Source: Margaritifera margaritifera (lineage: Eukaryota > Mollusca > Bivalvia > Unionida > Margaritiferidae). From it: DNA of 64,000 nucleotides. Numbering within the stretch: position 1 is the stretch's first letter; the number at the start of each line of letters is the position of its first letter. The position numbers were made by a program, and so were the translations under genes. The DNA lies in the NCBI GenBank assembly GCA_029931535.1, contig JAQPZY010001517.1, positions 3,108,001 through 3,172,000 on the forward strand. The letters run 5' to 3'. Positions 56,086 through 62,000 of this stretch are shown one piece after another. The notes beneath the pieces are model-generated. The model was given only the letters and a program-made list of their open reading frames with translations. It was not told where the DNA came from and did no database searches.

Positions 56086-59000
56086 CGTTTCTTGCATCGC
56101 TGCCACTTCTCCCTGTTCTGCTCTAACTTCTCCCTATTCTGTCCAAAAGGAGAAGTCACTTCTCCCTAAAATTCAAGTCTAGCTTGACCCCTGATAGCAG
56201 TGTACAAGTGTTAAGCACTGACAGAAAAGAACAGAAATAGCCAATCACTGTTTTAATGTAAACCAATCAAATGTCATATAACAATGTTGTTTCATAACGA
56301 AAACAGAAGATTTTTAAATTTAGGTTACTGCTTGCAAGTTATATGGCAGAACTAAGTTTTTTACTTCATGCTGGGTCAAAAATGGGTGTGTGCATTATAC
56401 ATTAGTGTCACGAAATTGTACGATTTATATCAATATGTATATGTGATCAAAAATGTATTCGGGTTTCGTTTCTGACTAGAGCGTTACCCGAGGGTTGTTT
56501 ATTTTTTCGGCTCTAGTTATTTTGAAATACTGAGCGCGATTCACCCCATGCTGCACGTGCAAATTGCCTGCAGTGAAAACCTAAGTACCTAGCTACTGCG
56601 CATATCTGTCACAGCTAGGGTACATATAGAGAAAATTCTCTATAAACAAATTACCCTACGACGAGTCTTGTCAGAAAGCTTACCTCTTTATGGGAGCAAA
56701 TCTTCAGCTGTAGAGGTATGTAAAATTAAAGATAGTATTCTTGATCACTATTCGTTTTATATGACATAATTGTTTCATATATTAGATGTTTTAGAATTTA
56801 TTCTAAATTCTAGAGAGAGTCAATACCTAGGTCATACAACGCCATGATATTAGAAATACTATAGTCTGGTTCAAGTTAGCTATTTGTTGTAACTGAACAG
56901 ACGGATTTTATTTAATTATACGCAGCATGCTTTGAATGATTAATGTAATGTGTAACGAGATGTAATTCATGTGCGCGCATGCGCAACATATATCAATGCA
57001 AAAGTACTAACCGTGTCATATGTACTACACGGTTTAGTTGTTATACTTTTAGCTGCCTTATATATGGTTTGGTGATGTGAAGTCACATAACTCTGTGTGG
57101 TTTCTTGTGACGTGTACGCTGTGTCTGGTGACGTTGTTTCGGAAGAGTGTACTGGTTTTCTCGATGCGAGGGACCAAGGCTTCTCGACCAGCGGGTCTGT
57201 GTTAAATGTGAAGGCTCTCGAGGGATCCTTCAACAGACTGGGAGGAGTGGACCATTCGTGGTGGCTCCTTGACCATTGACTAGAGCGGGTGGAACCGGAG
57301 ATACATCTTGGATGTCAAATGGGCGCCACGATAGTTATATATTTATTACGTGTTCAATTTTATTGTTATTTTCAGTATTGCTATCTGTGCAAAATTACGT
57401 GTATTCCCATTTCAATATCGCTATATGTGCGACAGATTCATAAATTCATGCATTCCCATTTCAATATCGTTATATGAACGACAGACTCATAATTTCATGC
57501 ATTCCCATTTCAATATCGTTATATGAACGACAGATCCATAAATTCATACATATTCCAATATCGCTTGATGAATTGATAAAGTGATGAGTTAATAGATTGA
57601 TGAATAAATGAGTATCATATTGATAATTGCATAAATCACATGCTTTGGTCACCCTTGGTACTTAATAAGACCTTGTTTATATTAGGGTGTAGATCATATA
57701 CTCTTATTTGTTGATTGGTGATAGGATGTTATTCACGTTTGTTTAAAATTCCATTCGTTAAATTCATCTTTGATTTTTCTCGTTGAGTTACTTGTTGTTG
57801 ATAGTTCCATGTTAGGAACTTTATAATTTTCCTTATCTTTTTGTTATAATGGTGTCAGATTTGTTCATCTTTAAATTGCGTTTATAAATAAACATCTTAT
57901 TAGCGCAGTTGCTTTCGGTGTCTTCACTAATCCAGTCCCAACCCGGCTTCATCCTGTGACAATTAGTGTGAATTATACTCACCAAAGTATGGTGTGTGAA
58001 GCAGCTTGAAGACAATCACTGACTTTAATAAAAGTTTTGATGATGACTGCCAAGTTATCAAAACTGGAAATTTCTGATGTCCTAAAAAGTACAAGCCAAC
58101 TTAACAGGTACAGGTCTTGACCTATTTTTCCACTTAATACCTCCATGACTTTATAAATCCTTTGATGGACTTGCGTTCCATGTTCTATTATGTTCTCAGC
58201 AGTTGAATCTGACGGATGTGGCAAATGAAAATGATCATTCCAATACTGCACTCCCTCATTATAATGCTGTCCACCTTATAATGAGACTATCCTATAATGA
58301 AGTACATTATACATATAATTTTAGTACCATTTAATGAAATGAAATCCATTACCATACCCACCTTATAAGGGACTGACCATTTAATTTTTTTTGGGGGGTT
58401 GGGGGTCCTTAGATTAAACAAATAAAAATAAAAATTCTGGCTCTCTAATAGCTTGAAAAAAATATTCTTGCTCCGATTTCTAGCAAAAAAAGATCCTATT
58501 ATATCCATTATATTTGTTGAAAAAAATTAACTATTATCTCGCGGTAAATCCCCCCCTCCCCCACAATATCTTGGCTCAAAAGAAAGCCCCAGCCCCCCCC
58601 CCCGGGAAAATTAAATGGTTGGTCCATGTTATAATGAAAGGAAAAAAAAAGCAACTTACCTGAAGTTGAGAAAAATTCTCACTATTCTTCTTTAGGTATG
58701 AATCTAATGTCCCCTTCTGAGGTATGAGAGAGTTTTTTGGACCTGTCCTTTTGCTAATTATGGAATTGGTCTTGGACTTTTTAGCCAGCAAATTTGGGCA
58801 AAATGAATTCTTTGAATTCTTAGTCAACATATCTAGTGCACTGATCAACTTATTAGGATCATCATGTTTATCACATTTTGAGCTTTCCAAGCAGTTAACA
58901 AATCCTGAGCCCAGATCCATTTTCTCAGCCAAAGAGTTCCTGGAATTGTTGATTCTGGAATCAGTGTCGGATTTCACAGAGTCAGAGTCCTCCTTCTCCT

Positions 59001-62000
59001 TTTTCCGTTCTTTTTCTCGCTTTATCTTCTTAATTTCGCCAGGAAGTCTATAACTTCCCATTTTAACTCTTTTTCTTTTACGTGAATGTCTCCTCATCAG
59101 TTTTTCAGGAGAATGGGGAGACTTTAACGGAGACTTTTTGGGTGACACAGGTTTTGACTTCTTATCTAAGGAAGACTTCTCACCATCACTAGATTTTGGC
59201 ATCGCCATGTTTATGTTTACACTACCTATTGACAGTCTATTCTTGATAATTATTTTCTTACCTGGTTTTGGTGCCAGGTCCACTACACCCGCCTTTTCAA
59301 GGTCTTTCAAATTGAATGTAACATTGGTAAAGTCTTTAACCATTGATGCTCCTCTTGACACAGACATGGGAACTCCTGACTTCCTGGCTTTAGCATTCTT
59401 TGGAACAAGTCTGTTCAAAGTGTCCAAAATTTTTTCATTAATCCCACCTGAAAGATAACTTACACTCCTATCTGAATTTTCCTTTATACAGGCAGGTGAG
59501 GCTTTCCTAGGTTTTGAATCTGATGAAATAAGGTCAGACTGAAGAGAAGATTTAGCATTAGGTACTTCTACATTCTCTGACATGAGTGTTTTATCAGAAT
59601 TTTCCTTTGTACAGGATGGTGAGGCAAACCTTATTTTTGAATCTGATGAAGCAAGGTCAGACTGAACAAAAGGCTGAGCACGAGTTACTTCCACATTCTC
59701 TGACTGGAGAGAAATCTCATTAGTGGGTTGTGGAGAGTTATCTATCTTGCAGACCGCTTCAATGTCTGAGGTAGAAATGGTGAGGGTGTCTCTGTCGATG
59801 TAAGGAATTTCATTCTGAACGTCTCCTGGTGTGACAAAGTTTTCAGGTTTGTGCTCAGATTCTGGAATGAAAGATTCTGACTCTCTATTAATAACAGAAT
59901 TTTCTGAAACAGATTCTGATGTATCAATGGATTCAGTATCACCTTCATGTGAAAATTTCTCGTTATTATGGTCTGTGTATTCGGATACAGCTGCTGCCTT
60001 TTGGATGATTACTGGGGTGTCACTGTCAACTTCTGTTGATTCAATTCTAAGCAATGAATTTTCATTAGTAACATTATCTTGACTACTATTACAAGGAACA
60101 TTATACCTAGGTGGTCCACCTTCATCTTGTGATAAAACATAATCCCCAAAGTCCATATCTTCAGCCTGTTCATTCTTCGCTTCTTGACAATCTTCTGAAA
60201 CAGAATTTTTGGAACTTTCACAGTGTAAAGTCTGCATTTCTGCCTGGATAGAACTAATAATGTTATTAGACTTGGACCAATTACTGTTGTCTAAATCAAC
60301 ATTCATCGCCGAGTTAGACTGGTCCACTTGATAGTCTTTGAGATTAAAATTGGGCACAGAGTTAGACTGATCTACTTGATCATTCTTAGACCACTCCTCT
60401 TGGTATTCAAACCAACTCATTTCATTACTGTCAAAACTGTTCTCAGTTTTAGGGATTTGAGAATCTTCTTTAGAGCTGCCACTTTCATCTTGAGTTACTA
60501 GACTATTTTGAGTCTGTGTGGTTGGCTGAAAAGATACTTTTTCCTCTGTGTCATTTACAAAATCTGTGTCAGGCATTGGCTTACAAGGATCTTGTTTTTC
60601 TGAGTCTCCAGATGGTTCTTCTTTTTGTGACATAACCTCTCCACCTTGACATTCTGTTTGAGACATATCAGTTTCAGCCTCACTATTTTTTATCTCAGTC
60701 ATCTCAGACACTGTCTCTGCACAATTTTGACTCGCCTCCTGCATAGCCTGTTCCAGAGAGTCAACAGATGCAGATGACTCGTGACTCGCTAATGTCTTCT
60801 TGCCTGCACTTATTATACACGCATTTCCTTCAACCATCACTTCATCCGATGTATTTATATTGGTATTGTTAGATGAATCCTCAGACACTGTCCCAGCAGC
60901 ATTTTGACTCATCTCCTGCACAGTCTGTTCCAGACAGTCAACAGCTGCAGAGGACTCGTGACTCACTGAGGTCTTCTTGTCAGCACTTTCTATACATCCA
61001 TTTCCTTCAACCATAACTTCATCAGATGTATTTATACTGGTATTGTTATATGAATCCTCAGACACTGTCCCAGCAGCATTTTGACTCATCTCCTGCATAG
61101 CCTGTTCCAGACAGTCAACAGCTGCAGAGGACTCGTGACTCACTGATGTCTTCTTGCCTGCACTTATTATACATGCATTTCCTTCAACCATCACTTCATC
61201 CGATGTATTTATATTGGTATTGTTAGATGAATCCTCAGACACTGTCCCAGCAGCATTTTGACTCGCCTCCTGCACAGCCTGTTCCAGACAGTCAACAGCT
61301 GCATAGGACTCGTGACTCACTGATGTCTTCTTGCCTGCACTTATTATACATGCATTTCCTTCAACCATCACTTCATCCGATGTATTTATATTGGTATTGT
61401 TAGATGAATCCTCAGACACTGTCCCAGCAGCATTTTGACTCACCTCCTGCATAGCCTGTTCCAGACAGTCAACAGCTGCAGAGGACTCGTGACTCACTGA
61501 TGTCTTCTTGCCTGCACTTATTATACATGCATTTCCTTCAACCATCACTTCATCCGATGTATTTATATTGGTATTGTTAGATGAATCCTCAGACACTGTC
61601 CCAGCACCATTTTGACCCACCTCCTGCACAGCCTGTTCCAGACAGTCAACAGCTGCATAGGACTCGTGACTCACTGATGTCTTCTTGTCTGCACTTTCTA
61701 TACATCCATTTCCTTCAAACCCAAATTTATCAGATGTATTTATAATGGTATCAACAGATGAATTCTCAGGCACTGTCCCAGCACTATTCCGACTCATCTC
61801 CTGCATAACCCGTTCCAGACAGTCAACAGCTGCAGAGGACTTGTGACTCACTGATGTCTTCTTGTCTGCACTTTCTATACATCCATTTCCTTCAAACACA
61901 AATTCATCAGATGTATTCATACTGGTATTAAGTGATGAATTCTCAGGCACTGTCCCAGCACTATTTTGACACACCTCCTGTATAACCTGTTCCAGACAGT

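Noticed and set aside
55923..56159. Minus-strand frame with an Ile-Tyr run
   Set aside because: Translates the (TA)(CA) microsatellite.
56967..57279. Frames on both strands inside the solo LTR
   Set aside because: They overlap each other and match no retrotransposon protein; the LTR is not expected to code.
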